From contig JAHBMJ010000968.1 of assembly GCA_018398765.1 (NCBI GenBank), positions 1 through 37,737 on the forward strand: DNA of 37,737 bases. The letters are read 5' to 3'. Each line of letters begins with the position of its first letter. Position 1 is the first letter of the stretch. The notes under the pieces are model-generated. The model ran no database searches and was not told the origin of the DNA. It worked only from the letters and a program-made list of their open reading frames with translations. Shown here piece after piece: positions 11,001-22,355 of this stretch. This DNA is from Chromera velia (Eukaryota > Sar > Chromeraceae). A program made the translations under genes and the position numbers.

Positions 11001-12487
11001 TATGTTGGAAATTGTTGGACGTGAGTGAGGTGAAAGAGTTATAGTATGTTGGTATATCGGGGAGTGATTGCAGACTCTGCAGGCATGTGACAATGCGCAG
11101 TGTAATGCACAAACAAGCTAACTTTTATTTCTAATGGAATACGCCGAATCCGCACACTGATGTAAGGAGGGAGTATACAACGGGCAACCCCCATGAAAGG
11201 TAAGAATGAATGTCCACAAACAGATCTGCCGATTTGACACCCACAGAAAGCAGTTCAACCAAATAAATGTTGAACACTATGACCGTGCAAGAGGTAAATG
11301 CTTAGCTTCTAAAAGCCTGATCGATCCATGGCCTCTAGTTAGAGGGCCTTGCCCACGACCGGCCATCATAGCTTTCTTGTTTTTTCTGGGTGAGGCCCAG
11401 CACTGGCCACTGGGTCTGAGTCCACCCAGGAGCCCTACCTCCAAATTCTCATGCAAACAAGAGCTGCGCCTCACTCCCACAACTTCAGATCACCTGAGAT
11501 TACTAGCCGTAATGCTTCCTCACAAAACCCAAGCACCGATAAACGGTCCTCCGAGAAAGGCTCAGTCTGACCTGCAGCACAGATATGCAAAAATTCATAA
11601 AGTGGCTCACCTTCTGGCTACCCAGAGCTGGCCCCCTCATCCAGAAAGCCTTTCGAGCTCATCCTCTAGAGCTTGTTAGAGCATACGCATGGAAGGGATT
11701 CAATAGAAGCTTTACTGAGGCAACTTTGTAGGCCTCTTTGCGTAGAGACGGGCCGTGCCCTTCGTGATGGAAGATCGAAATCGCCCTCTTAGGGCAACCA
11801 GTAGAGTGAATGTCATAAACCCAAGAAAAAGCAAAGAAACCAATCCTCTGGGCTTTTGATAAAGCCTACTTTCATCGCTGGAGAGCAAGTCTATATGATG
11901 GGAGAGAGGCGGCACTAGGTCGTGCTCTGATTGACTTGAAACATTCGACGGAAAGCCGATTTTGGGAGCCGATTTTAGATTGGCCAACCATGTGACGGCC
12001 CCAAAAGGCAAGCTACGCATTACGGGCCAGGGTCCGGCTGGCCACCAAGGCCAAAAAGCACTTCCCAGCTGCGCGCTGACCCATCAAAATGCCGATCTGA
12101 AAAATTCTCAGTCAGGTCTTCAGAAAGTTTTTCTCCAGTCAAAAAGTCGGGTCAACAGAATGGGCCTCTATCCACAAAATCTCGTTGTCAAGCATTGTCA
12201 AGCATTCCATTGGATTGTATTGGAAGGCTTGGCAATTACGATGAAATCGTGTTCAGCTTGTTATTCTAGAACCTTATTTTTGGAGGGGTTACAGATTTTG
12301 GAGTTTCGTTTCCCTCCGGTATCTGTGTTGGCTGGACACCTCTGGTAGCTCGTGAGAGTGGTTACCTTGGTGCAAAAGTCCTCCCTAAGAGTTGTACGAC
12401 AATTAGAAGGGTTGCCGGACTGATTTAGATCATTCAATCAGGTCAGTTCATTTCTGTTGTTCCACTAGCAACAGGGGGGGGTGGACC
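11001..12487. other. Interior of candidate element, no supported gene
   Basis: Contains open frames of 157 codons (11206-11679, plus), 128 codons (11962-12348, plus) and 102 codons (11712-12020, minus). None shows a domain, biased codon use or splice context I can support. Confidence 0.5.
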
Positions 12488-13310
12488 CTGTAGAATCCTA
12501 CCCTGTGGCACCGCCCTTTGAGCCTTCGCATGCGCCGTGACTGAGAGAGCCCGCATGCCAACGCCACATTCCGCCGCCGCGCTTTGCTTCGTACGTGTTA
12601 TACGCATCGATCAAAGTTATCGGAGTCGAGTCTGACCTTCGCATTCAAACAACATGTCACTTGAGCAACGGATAGCATTGTTCGAGTCTGATGTCTGTTT
12701 GTCACAGATTAAAAAGTCTGAGAGAGAGGAATGAGCAGAAACCGTGTATGATAGAATGAATCCAGCCAATTGGAATATCAGATCGCGCTAGAACTTAAAC
12801 TAATGTAGGGACAAACCTTCTGTAAACTGTTGCCTGACTGAGTGTTGCTCACGTTCCTTCTTTAGATCTTCCTAAGGTTCTTATCCTCACTTTACCTTCT
12901 GTCTAGACGCCATAAGGTGGCCGGACAGGAGGGACAAATCATTGTGGTGACCACTCAGTTCGATGAGTGTCAACTCTCATTTTCCTTCTGTGATGGAGAT
13001 CAGATGTGTCTTTTTATACAACCGTTGAAAGCTGATTGTAACGATATGGGCACGGTCAGGCAAAGACTATGAGTGGGGGAATTCAGTGTTCCCTTGCGTC
13101 TTAAGCTGCCTGGAGCCCTCTTTTTGAGATCATCGTGGTGGACTGGGAACTTGGGGTCACCGTGGCATTCCTGATTGGAGAAGTGGATCGGAGACCTCTG
13201 CATGGAACCGATTGTGGAGATGTTGCTTGGTGTTACTTGGATTTTGGAGTGACTCCATCTCATAAAGATTGTCTTCTACGAGTGCATCATAAATGAAACG
13301 GCCAGTAGAT
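12488..13310 (+). repeat. Dispersed repeat family, copy B1 (core plus 3' extension)
   Basis: The core 12488-12940 is very similar to B2 and shares with A1/A2 the CTAGATCTTCC block and the terminal hairpin (CCTTCTGTC ... GACAGGAGG, one G-T wobble). It continues with the same 3' extension as A1 (ATTGTGGTGA, then CACGGTCAGGCAAAGAC, then GTTACTTGGATTTTGGAG) to about 13310. Confidence 0.75.
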
Positions 13311-14496
13311 TGCTTCTTTTGCTTGCTGTTCTGTGAGTGTATGACTAGTTCTGTACCTGATCGATCGGAACCAGCGTATGCATGTCCAGCATTGACTCTA
13401 CTGTTTGCTGCGTGCGTGTCTACACATGACTGACTCACGACATTTGGTCTGACTCTGTCAGCTGGTGTGTGCACTTATTCACGGTGGTTAGCATCTTTGT
13501 GCGATAATCCTTTTGTGTTGAAATGATGCGAAAGGTATGGGCGCTTAGCAAGAGGCTGAGTGTGCCACGGCCCTACGACCACTCCATCCATTGTGTACAC
13601 ATGTACGTGAAGTCGTCGGGACTTCCCTCCGAGAGAGCAAAGCTGAGAGAGTTCTTTCTGCTGCAAAGTGACATGCTGTCGGAAGCTGAGAAGATTTGCA
13701 CTTTCGATCTTGATGTTAAGCCAGGAGGCATTGAATGTATTTGATGCCCCTGAGGGAATGGCAGGCCTGAAGTACGAAAAGTTAAGTGTGTGACTGCTGC
13801 CGCGTGGCCGGGTTCCCCTGTGATGGGTTAGTAAACCCCGGTTGCACCGTTTTTCTCGACTGACAGTGAGAAGGTGGAAGGATTTGAAGCTGCCGCCTGG
13901 TGATGGCTGCCCATAGAGTAAACGATCAAAAAATTGGAGCAAAGCACAGTGACCTTAAGGAGTGAGGTCATAACAGAGTGTTCTGAAGTATCGTTTGGTT
14001 TGGCATGGTAACTTAGTGAGAACGAGGATGGCCGACATACAAACAAGCTTTCAGGAAGCCATGAGTGGAGCAGTATGTAGCTACACCCTTTTTTTTTTCT
14101 CTATATCCCTTTGCAGCTCTTAACAATTCGTTGACGCCGAGTTGGATGCATACATATGGGCATCGTGCTTCTGGACTAGCTAGTGCTGGAAACAGTTATC
14201 CATGACTCCGATCGAGTCTTCCGGTCAATGACATACACAGGCGCTGGACAGGTGCTTTTGTTGGTGCCATCAGTATCTGCATCGCGCGCCTATCTCTGGG
14301 TGATCTTGGACTTGCGAGCACGCCTCACACATCGTGGCGCTTTGAATCGTTCTGATTTATGTGGCGCCTTGAATATTTTGACATGGATGCCATCAAAATG
14401 GAGTTCTCGGAGCTCTAACAACATCTACGGCAACTTGGATGAGATCTATTTTAGGCATTGAAACGCATGCTCAGTCTTTAATTTCATTTGTTGATA
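13311..14496. other. Interior of candidate element, no supported gene
   Basis: Open frames of 155 codons (13475-13942, minus) and 92 codons (14183-14461, plus) are present, without recognisable features. Nothing else stands out. Confidence 0.45.
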
Positions 14497-14985
14497 ACGA
14501 AGACGCGATTTTCCTGTCCGTGGCTGGGGTGGATCTGTGGAGTCCTACCCTGTGGCGCCGCCCTCTGAGCCTTCGCATGCGCCGTGACTGAGAGAGCCCG
14601 CATGCCGACGCCACATTCCACTGCCGCGCTTTGCTTCGTACGTGTCGCGCACGTCGATCAAAGTTATCGGAGTTAAGTCTGACCTTCGCATTCAAACAAC
14701 ATGTCACTTGAGCAACAGATAGCATTGTTCGAGTCTGATGTCTGTTTATTACAAATCAAGAAGTCTGAGAGAAGAATGAGCAGAAACCGTGTATGATAGA
14801 ATGAATCCAGCCGATTGGAGTACCAAATCACGCTAGAACTTAAACTGATATAGGGACAAACATTCTATAAATTGTTGCCTGACTGAGTGTTGCTTACGTT
14901 CCTTCTCTAGATCTTCCTAAGGTCCTTATCCTCACTTTACCTTCTGTCTGGACGCCATAAGGTAGTCGGACAGGAGGGACAAAGT
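14497..14985 (+). repeat. Dispersed repeat family, copy B2 (core only)
   Basis: Matches B1 closely from about 14537. It shares the extra upstream block GACGCGATTTTCCTGTC with A2, showing that the family starts earlier than the B1 and A1 copies do. It stops at GGGACAAAGTA, the same point where A2 stops, and is followed within 3 bases by a foldback element. Confidence 0.75.
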
Positions 14986-14987
14986 AA

Positions 14988-15151
14988 CCCTCTCATAGGG
15001 GTACGAAACGACCGAATTTTGTACCTCTGGTAGAGGGGGGGGGTCTGAAACACTCCTAGACACATTTTGGATGCAAACCTCCAGAGCAGGTCGGACCCCC
15101 CCCCTCCACCAGGGGTACAAAATTCGGTCGTTTCGTACCCCTGCGAGAGGG
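14988..15151. mobile_element. Foldback (hairpin) element with 58-bp arms
   Basis: The left arm 14988-15045 and right arm 15094-15151 are near-perfect reverse complements around a 48-base loop. The arms contain GGGGTACGAAACGACCGAAT and its complement, then a poly-G/poly-C stretch. No clear target duplication was found. Consistent with a MITE-like or cruciform-forming element sitting at the end of copy B2. Confidence 0.7.
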
Positions 15152-15536
15152 TCCACCCCCTCCTCCCAGTGAAGGAATTGAAAAAATCTTGTTTGCAGAG
15201 ATGAGCCTTCTTGGTGCATGCAGAAGGCTTTGTACAATGTCTGTAAGTGTTCCTGTATGGTTGCAACCTGGCCATTGTGGTTGCTGAGCGACTGACCGGT
15301 CTGCCCCCGGCAAGGCAAAAAACTGCCGTCTCCCTTTACGTGTGTTGCTCACCCTTCCCCCCCTTCTCTGCTCTTTACAAGTCGCTAGTCTCATTTGAGA
15401 GATGTTTGTTCTGGGCCCCAGGCTTGCTTCAACTCCTCTAAAAGTAGGTCTTTGTATCTTTATTGCGGCCGCAGTCTTCAGACTGCGAAAGGGAGCAGCG
15501 CCTATATGTGCCGAGCCTATGTTTTTTTCTACTAGC

Positions 15537-16245
15537 CTGACTGCCTCCGAAATTTTGCCCTTCTTGCCTGCTTGACTGCCCTCTAGCTTTCAGCCTTTCT
15601 GCCTGGCTAAATGGCTTCCCAATTTTAGCCTTTCCACCCGTTTTATTGCCTTCCTAATTTCGGCCTTCGCCGCGCTCCCAATTTCAGTTTTCCTGCCTGC
15701 CCGATTGCCTTCCCAATTTCGGCCTTTTTGCCTGCCTGACTGCCTTCCAGAGTTTTGCATTCCTGCCATGCTGACTGCTTTCCTATTTCGGCCTTCTTGC
15801 CTACCTGACTGCCCTCTAAATTTCGGTCTTTCTGTCTGCCTCAATGTTTAAATTTCTAAATTTTAGCCTTTCTGTCTGCTTGACTGACTTCGCAATTTCA
15901 GCTTTCCTGCCTGTCCGGTTGCCTTCCCAATTTCGGCTTTCCTTCCTGCCCAAGTTTCCTCCTAACGCTTCATAATTTCGGTCATCCTGCTTGCCCGATG
16001 GCCTTCCCAATTTTATTCTTCCTGCTGGCCCAACTGTCTTCCCAAGTTCGGCCTTCTTGTATGCCTAGGCGACTGCCTCCCAGAGTTCGTTCTTTCTGCC
16101 TACATGCCTGCCTTCCAATTTCGGTCTTCTTGGCGGCCTGACTGCCTTCCAATTTCGGCCTTCCTGCCCGCCTGATTGCCTTCCCGATTTTGGCCTTCCT
16201 GCCCGTCCGATTGCTTTCCCAATTTCGGTCTTCCTGCTTTCATGT
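15537..16245. repeat. Degenerate 36-bp minisatellite, roughly 18-20 units
   Basis: The unit is approximately GCCTTCCTGCCTGCCTGACT followed by GCCTTCCCAATTTCG, repeated with substitutions and small indels across 700 bases. On the minus strand the 36-base unit reads as a 12-residue Gly-Arg-Gln-rich repeat, but the frame is broken at about 15840 and 16010, so a gene is unlikely. Confidence 0.8.
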
Positions 16246-16389
16246 ATCATTCTGATATAAATTAAAGATACAAGTTGTGTTTACATGTATGCTTTTATAT
16301 GTATTCTGGCGATTCGACTAACTTTCTGTTTGTGTGCACGTATTTCTGCAGGTGGCGTTCACGGGTGTGCATGTTTGATATATACTGAG

Positions 16390-16422
16390 ATGCCCCCCCC
16401 CCCCCCCCCCCCCCNCCCCCCT
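16390..16422. other. Poly-C run containing an unresolved base (assembly uncertainty)
   Basis: About 30 C residues with an N. Length and local sequence are unreliable. Confidence 0.9.
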
Positions 16423-16743
16423 GCCCCTGATACGCCCACCGTTGAGCAATGCCTCATATGAATTAAAAATAAAACAGTTATGATCATGAGAAGAAATGCT
16501 TCAATCAGATTGATTCAGAGCCATTCAAATGCATTTTTTATTATGTTTTCATCTTAGCGTTAATTTATGATGATAGGTATCAGAGAATTTATAGTTTTGA
16601 AAAAATATATACTCTATATATACATTTTTTTATTTCATTTTTTAAACATCTTACTAAGCTTAAATAGTCTTAAATAAATTATGAAAATCAATTAGTTTAA
16701 AGGTTAAACTATCTATTTTAATGTTTGAAAAGCTAAATTTTTT

Positions 16744-16790
16744 AAAGTCACTTTCCAGTACAAAAGTTTCAATTGTCAGTACAGTCAGTT
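16744..16790 (-). repeat. Right terminal inverted repeat of the 6-kb candidate element
   Basis: Reverse complement of 10815-10861. It is followed directly by CCGT, the same tetranucleotide that precedes the left repeat. Confidence 0.75.
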
Positions 16791-16794
16791 CCGT

Positions 16795-18482
16795 CTGCTC
16801 ATCTACTTTCATTCAGAAAAGAGAACTGGAAGGAGTTTTCTTATAGGCGTGCTATTCTATCTATTGCCCGTTTCCTTTTAGCAGGCCGGTCTGAGAAAGA
16901 GAGAGAGAGAGAGTGGGAGCAAGTGAAACGAAGTCAGAAAATGGAGTTCACTATCTCTTTCTTTCCACCGGTTCCGCCTCTTTCTTTTCGATCAGTCTGT
17001 TATTGGTGGTGTTCGATCTGCATCTTTGTTTTGAGGCTACTGAGATGTTGGAGGCTCTTTGTTTTTCTGTCTTGCTTCAAAGGAAACAAAGGCGGCATAA
17101 AAGAGAAATGAGAGGAAAAGGAAACGGTGGAACTGCACAAGAGTTCGAAGAGTGGAGATTAAAATTTTATTGGAATGAGCCTGACAGTGTCTGTCCCTCT
17201 CAGAATTTTTGCATTGGCCCCATCTCCGCTTTTTGTTTTACCACGTTCCGGTACCCTCTGATACTATCCCATTTACGTGAATGGTTTAGTATGTAAAGAT
17301 CTGATGTGGTAGGAGTGTGTATATGTGTACGTGCATGCCTGAACTTTTGTCCCATTAGTTCTTTCGTTGGCCGTACGTGTCCCTCTGAGTCTGTCTGTTT
17401 GTTGCTCTGTGAAAAGTCGATCGGTCTGCCCTTTTCTTTCCCCAGTTTCGGCCGTTTGCTTCTCTAGCTTCTTGCTGTGGCTGCCTTTTCCACTGGCTGC
17501 ATCGAAACGAACTCTTGTCATGCAAACTATATTGTTGAAAGTGTATATCCTTGAGAATCTGCTCTTGCCTCCATCGAGCCCCGTTTGCTCGTCTGACTTT
17601 GCCGCATTGATGCGAGACCAGCACCTTGGGAAAAGAAAGCAGAGAAGGAAAGCAAAACGGGAGTGAAAAGTAAGAAAATGAAAGAGGGAAAGATGAAAAA
17701 AAAAAATAAAGAAAAAATGAGGTAGACGACTGCGAGCATATGCATCAGTATGGGGATGCATGCGTGCATATGACCGCACAGGCCTGACTGCGCCTGACTG
17801 TGTCTTGCTCTCTGTCGCTCTTTCTGTCTAGCATTTCCGTCTCGTTTTTTCTTTTGCAGAGAAATGAGAGGTTAATGAAAAGCTGAAGAAACGTAAGACC
17901 TTGCATTGGAAAGCTTGGGGCCGTCGAGTGATAGACTCTGCTGTCAGGTAGAGATGGTATGCTTCCGCAGACCACAAGCAAGCCGACGTCCCTAAAACAG
18001 GTTTTTGAGGAAAGACCTGGCGGATTCGCGTTACCGGCGAGGCAGTGATGATAGTAACGCCCTATAACGCCCAGTAGGAGTACCTCTAGCACAGATGAAT
18101 GAAAGAGAGAAAGAGAGAAAGAAAGCAAGCTGTTCATTGCAAGTCTGTTTATGTTTGCACACGTAAATCTGATTGACTTCCATCAATAAGAGGAAACTTT
18201 TCTGCTTATTAGCTTCCGCGTCTAGATTTTGAGAGTCGGTTGACAGTGAACGATTATCTCAATGATGGTGCCAAAGGGAATTCTGTGTCTGTGCTTTCTC
18301 ACAATGCCTCTGTCATGCTGTGAGCACTGGCATGCTCGAGATTTCATTCCTTCGTCTACATGCTTTGAAGTGTCAGTGTTCTGTTAGTTGCATAGGTTTG
18401 CATTGCATCTGGTTGATCGTGATCATTCGATCACTTGCCTCTTTTTTCCTTTTCATGCCTACTTGAATGTGTTTAGCTGATC
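16795..18482. other. Non-genic stretch
   Basis: Several open frames of 100-170 codons on both strands (16773-17111 plus, 16913-17296 plus, 17273-17779 minus, 17745-18137 minus) overlap one another and are Ser/Phe/Leu-rich without motifs. No gene supported. GA microsatellites occur at about 16896 and 18110. Confidence 0.5.
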
Positions 18483-19015
18483 GCGAGGACGCGATTTTCC
18501 TGTCTGCATGTGGCCGGACGGGATCTGTGGAGTCCTATTCTGTGGCGTTGCCCTCTAGACTCTTGCAGGCACTGTATCTGAATGAGTCCGTGTGCCGATA
18601 TCATGTCCTGCCGCCTTCCGCCGCCGCGTATATACGCAGTCTGCCTGTACGTATCGCACTCAAAGCTCTGTACATGCATGCAAGTCTACGTTTCGCCTCT
18701 TTAGCAACATGTTGTCTGAATAACATCCTACAGCAGGGTTTGAGTTGAAGTCAGCCGAAGTCATTGAATCTCTAGTTGAACCTATAGAGTCGGATTCATG
18801 TGGAGTCGAAAGAAGTCTGAAAACAAAGCTTGATAGAACATGATAGAACCTGTTAGAGTCAAAGTAGGATTGAGACCTCGTTTACCTGAACCTGTGAAGT
18901 GTTGCTTTAGTTGGCGTTGCACACGTTCCTTCTCTAGATCTTCCCCAGGGTTCTTGTCCTTGCTTTACCTTCTATCTGGACGCCATAAGGTGGCTGGACA
19001 GGAAAGACAAAGCAG
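18483..19015 (+). repeat. Dispersed repeat family, copy A2 (core only)
   Basis: Close match to A1 from about 18537 to 19012, preceded by the GACGCGATTTTCCTGTC block shared with B2. The terminal hairpin is degraded (CCTTCTATC ... GACAGGAAAG). It ends at GACAAAGCA like B2. An open frame (18467-18748) is collinear with that of A1. Confidence 0.75.
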
Positions 19016-20003
19016 TGTCCTGTTATGGGCTTATCAAAGACCTGCATGGGAGTGTCTATAGGCTTTAAAATTCAGGGATAAGTGTGACTTATCATACTTA
19101 TCAGATGGAGAGTATATGACGGGCAAACATACGGTGTCAGGCCCAAATCCTTCGCAAAAATTTTTAAAGGGTCTACAATATTTTTGCACGCAGTTGCACG
19201 CAAGAAAAGAAAGTGTACAGAGTTATAAGAAATCTCCATACAAAAAAATAAATGTGAATTACATATCAGATTTTTTACATGATTTTGGACTAAGTACCTT
19301 CATACACTTTTGTGCACGCGCGAGAGTGTCCTACATCAAAAACGTATGCATACAAGTTTTGGCAAAAAGGGATTTGCTATTGCGTCAAAAACGATGTGGC
19401 ACACCGGAAGGCTTAAAGAGATGGATAGATCAGTAGTTATGGAAAAATAAAGTTTTCGAGTGTACTGAACACTTCGAGAATCATGGTCATTTCTGAACTA
19501 AGTACCTTCACTCTGGATTGAAGATAAAACCAAGTGTACGTACTAGGTTTTAAATAAACTTTAAAGTTAGTTTAACTGCGTGTGTAAACGACTGAACACT
19601 TGGTATAAACTGTACTGAGCATTGGAAAAGCTTTATATGAACTTGTGACCTCTAAGTACAAAGTGTACTAAGTTAGTTGTGGAAAAACATGGAAAAACTC
19701 TATACGAATTTCTGACCACTCAGTACATACTATACTTAGTCCCTTCGATTTCTCATACGTTTTTGAGACCTCTCAGTACAGACGTTTAGGACCCTTTTCT
19801 TCCTTCTTCTAGGTCAAGACACTAGATCAAGATACAGATAAGCTTACTAATAAGTAGTTCTAGTCTGTTCTGTCTAATAACGGAGTCGGAAGAGGACAGA
19901 TCACGAATGTATTTAACATCATTATGATTGGGATAGACTGGAAAAAAATAAATCTCAAATGAAAAGACAAAGACCATGTATGTTGAAATTCAGTTTCAAA
20001 GCC
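19016..20003. other. AT-rich non-genic stretch with a degenerate 70-bp repeat
   Basis: An open frame of 106 codons at 19116-19436 (plus) has no recognisable feature. From about 19620 a GGAAAAACTCTATACGAATT-type block followed by CTCAGTACA recurs two to three times at about 70-base spacing. Confidence 0.5.
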
Positions 20004-20664
20004 CTTTATCCTAATTAGTCCTAGAGGTATTTTTTTTTTTAAATAGTTATTTTCACTTTTTTGTTTTTTGTTTTTTTATTGTTTTCATGTAATTAAGAAA
20101 TGTGTGGTTCCCTCTAGGGTTCTCTAGTGTTTTTGTATCCCCATCACGGTTGTGAAAAAAAAATTTGGTCCGCCCTGCAAGGACCTACGAATTTAGACAG
20201 GAATTTGGAGGAATTTAGACAGGAATTTAGAGGAATTTGGACAGGAATTTAAATGAATTTAGCTTGGAATCTAAAAGAATTTATAAAGACAGGAATTTAG
20301 AGGAATTTAGCAATTTTTGGAGGTCGATTTCTCGTGAACTATGATGAGTTAGAACTTAATATTAACGGTGCTTATAGACCTATTATGCCACCTATATTAG
20401 CTCTATAAGCACCGTTAATATCAAATTCTAACTGATCATATTAGTTCATCAGAAATTGACCTCCAAAGTTTAGGAATTTACAGCTCTAAATTCCTTTAGA
20501 TTCCTGTCTAATTAAATTCCTCTAAATTTCTCTAAAATCCTGTCTAAATTCCTCTAAATTCCTGTCTAAATTCTTCTAAATTTCTAGGTCTTTGTAGGGG
20601 GGAGAGCGTTTTTGTTTCTTTATTTTTTTGTTTGAAAATCACTCCTAGGATTAGTCCCGATAAA
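20004..20664. mobile_element. Nested palindromic (foldback) element of about 660 bp
   Basis: Three inverted layers are nested: outer arms around the AGTCCTAG block (20004-20033 with 20637-20664); a long middle layer (20173-20600) built from GAATTTAGACAGGAATTTAG-type units on the left and their complement on the right; and a central 30-bp arm pair (20348-20377 with 20403-20432, about 28 of 30 matching). No coding capacity. The architecture resembles a MITE or foldback element whose arms grew by tandem duplication. Confidence 0.65.
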
Positions 20665-20796
20665 ATGTGCAAAATTTAAGTGTAGCTGTGTCAAGGGTTC
20701 AGGGCGCTTAGGGTACCTCAGTATACCTCAGGGGTGGTACCTTTAGTAGCCTTAGTGGTAGCCCTCTTAAAGATAGCTATAGGACTAGCTATAGGA

Positions 20797-21180
20797 TGTT
20801 GTGTCTCGCATGGACCTTGCGTTGGTCTCGGCATGTCCGTCCTGGCTGTCCTGTTCATGCTTGTACGGGCGGGGGCCACGGCATCTATTTCGTCTCGCAT
20901 GGACCTTGCATATTGCGTATTGGATCTATTTGCTGTATTGCGTCTCGCATGGACCTTGCGTTGGTCTCGGCATGTCCGTCCTGGCTGTTCCGTTCATGCC
21001 TGTACGGGCGGGGGCTACGGCATCTATTTCCATTTGCAGAGGCAAAATGTATCGATTCATTCCTCTCTAGCCTCATGAAGCGGTCTGTTTCCTCTAGCCT
21101 GAACTGACAGTCCATGGACTCAGGTGCACCTATATATTCTCTGTACGTCTATAGCAACCGCTTACTCCCTGTATACAACA
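20797..21180 (+). repeat. Left LTR (384 bp, internally duplicated)
   Basis: Longer than the right LTR because its first part is tandemly duplicated: the GTCTCGCATGGACCTTGC block starts at 20803, 20892 and 20942. The 3' 240 bases match the right LTR. Confidence 0.85.
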
Positions 21181-21193
21181 TGGTAACCAGAGC
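21181..21193 (+). other. Primer-binding site, Met-tRNA-like
   Basis: TGGTAACCAGAGC directly abuts the left LTR. It resembles the TGGTATCAGAGC-type site complementary to the 3' end of methionine tRNA that many LTR elements use. Confidence 0.75.
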
Positions 21194-22327
21194 TTGAAAT
21201 CGATCCAGGGAAATAAAGTCTGAATCTTTTGGTTTTGCCTTCATACCTCAGGGAGGCTGTTGGTATGATTTTTTTTCGGACCTGCTTGAGCCTTTTGTTT
21301 GTGTTCCCACCATCGCTAGCCACTGCTAAAATTTGGTCCTCCAATTCTTGATGTCGCAAGGGGGAGTAGGGCAAGCACTGAGGATGATTTTGCCAATGCC
21401 GCCGCATTGAGACTTTGGCCTGCCGTCTCCATCTGTTCCTGCAATTGCCTCTTGTCTGTCTTTGTCCTTTCCGATGTGGATCGATCTGGATGAGCCTGAC
21501 GTGGGTTTGTGCCTTTCGACCAACTGGTTCTGGTTGACATCCACCACAGTGACTGACGACCACTCGGAGGACCTGCCTGGCACTGCCTGGAGATTTTGGC
21601 CACAAATATGACTGGCATTCTTGATCACCCTAACAACTTCTCCGTCTCCGACCAGACCAACAAGATTTTTCTCTGCGATGATGTGCCTCCTTCCACCAAG
21701 CGAACCTTTCTGTGTTTGTCTGTGACAGGCGGGCTTCTTTTTGGTCTTGTCGGGTATTGTTTGTGTCTATGCATGCCATTCCTCCTCTGGCAATTGCAGA
21801 GAAGTAAGCGAAACGCATCCTTCGTCTCTTTCTTTTGTTGGCTAGAAAGAAACGTGAGGTGGTGGCATACCAGTCCTACTTCGATCTTTTGCCTTGTTGC
21901 CCTATCTGATCGCGGCAACGTTTGCTCTTTCACTTGGATTGGGGAGGAGAGTAAAAAGAAAAGAAGAAGCATATGACACTCTGTCTGTCTCTCTGGATTG
22001 TCTCCCTTTGCACACTCAATGCTCCTCTTTTCTCTGTTGTCCTTGCTCCTGGACGTACCTCCATATACCTGAACGGGCACAACGTGCAAGCATGTCCTCG
22101 TTTTTGCCGTCACTGTATCTCTCTTCTCTCATTTCCTCTCACACTTGCTAATGGAAGGCGTTTCCGCTCACCCCGCTGGCTGGTGGTTGAGAAGCAGTGG
22201 AGAGGGTAGAGGGAGGATGCAATGGCCGACCGCTTTCATTTTGATGTCATGAATGGCCTTGTTGCTTCGTCTGCGTGACCTGAGTGTATCAACGTTTGCG
22301 TTAGACACAGAGAGGAGGACTAATCAG

Positions 22328-22351
22328 AAGAAAAGGGAAAAGAAAAGGGAA
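22328..22351 (+). other. Polypurine tract
   Basis: An uninterrupted A/G run ending five bases before the right LTR, in the position expected for second-strand priming. Confidence 0.75.
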
Positions 22352-22355
22352 TCTA

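Larger units (their letters stand above)
10815..16790. mobile_element. Candidate 6-kb non-autonomous element with 47-bp terminal inverted repeats
   Basis: The first 47 bases (10815-10861), beginning AACTGACTGTACTGACAATT, match the reverse complement of 16744-16790 with about two differences. The outer flanks carry an identical CCGT directly abutting both ends (10811-10814 and 16791-16794), consistent with a 4-bp target duplication. Both subterminal regions (10862-11000 and 16480-16743) are AT-rich, unlike the interior. The interior holds copies B1 and B2 of a dispersed family, a foldback, a 36-bp minisatellite and a poly-C gap, but no recognisable transposase. The alternative is two unrelated insertions of one short repeat in opposite orientation. 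Confidence 0.5.

Noticed and set aside
15590-16250. Gly-Arg-Gln-rich 12-residue repeat protein on the minus strand
   Set aside because: The 36-bp unit keeps frame only locally; three separate frames are needed and no start or splice context supports a gene.
21162-22151. Several 100-160 codon frames inside the compact LTR element, mostly antisense
   Set aside because: No Gag, protease, RT, RNase H or integrase motif; most lie opposite to the orientation fixed by primer site and purine tract.
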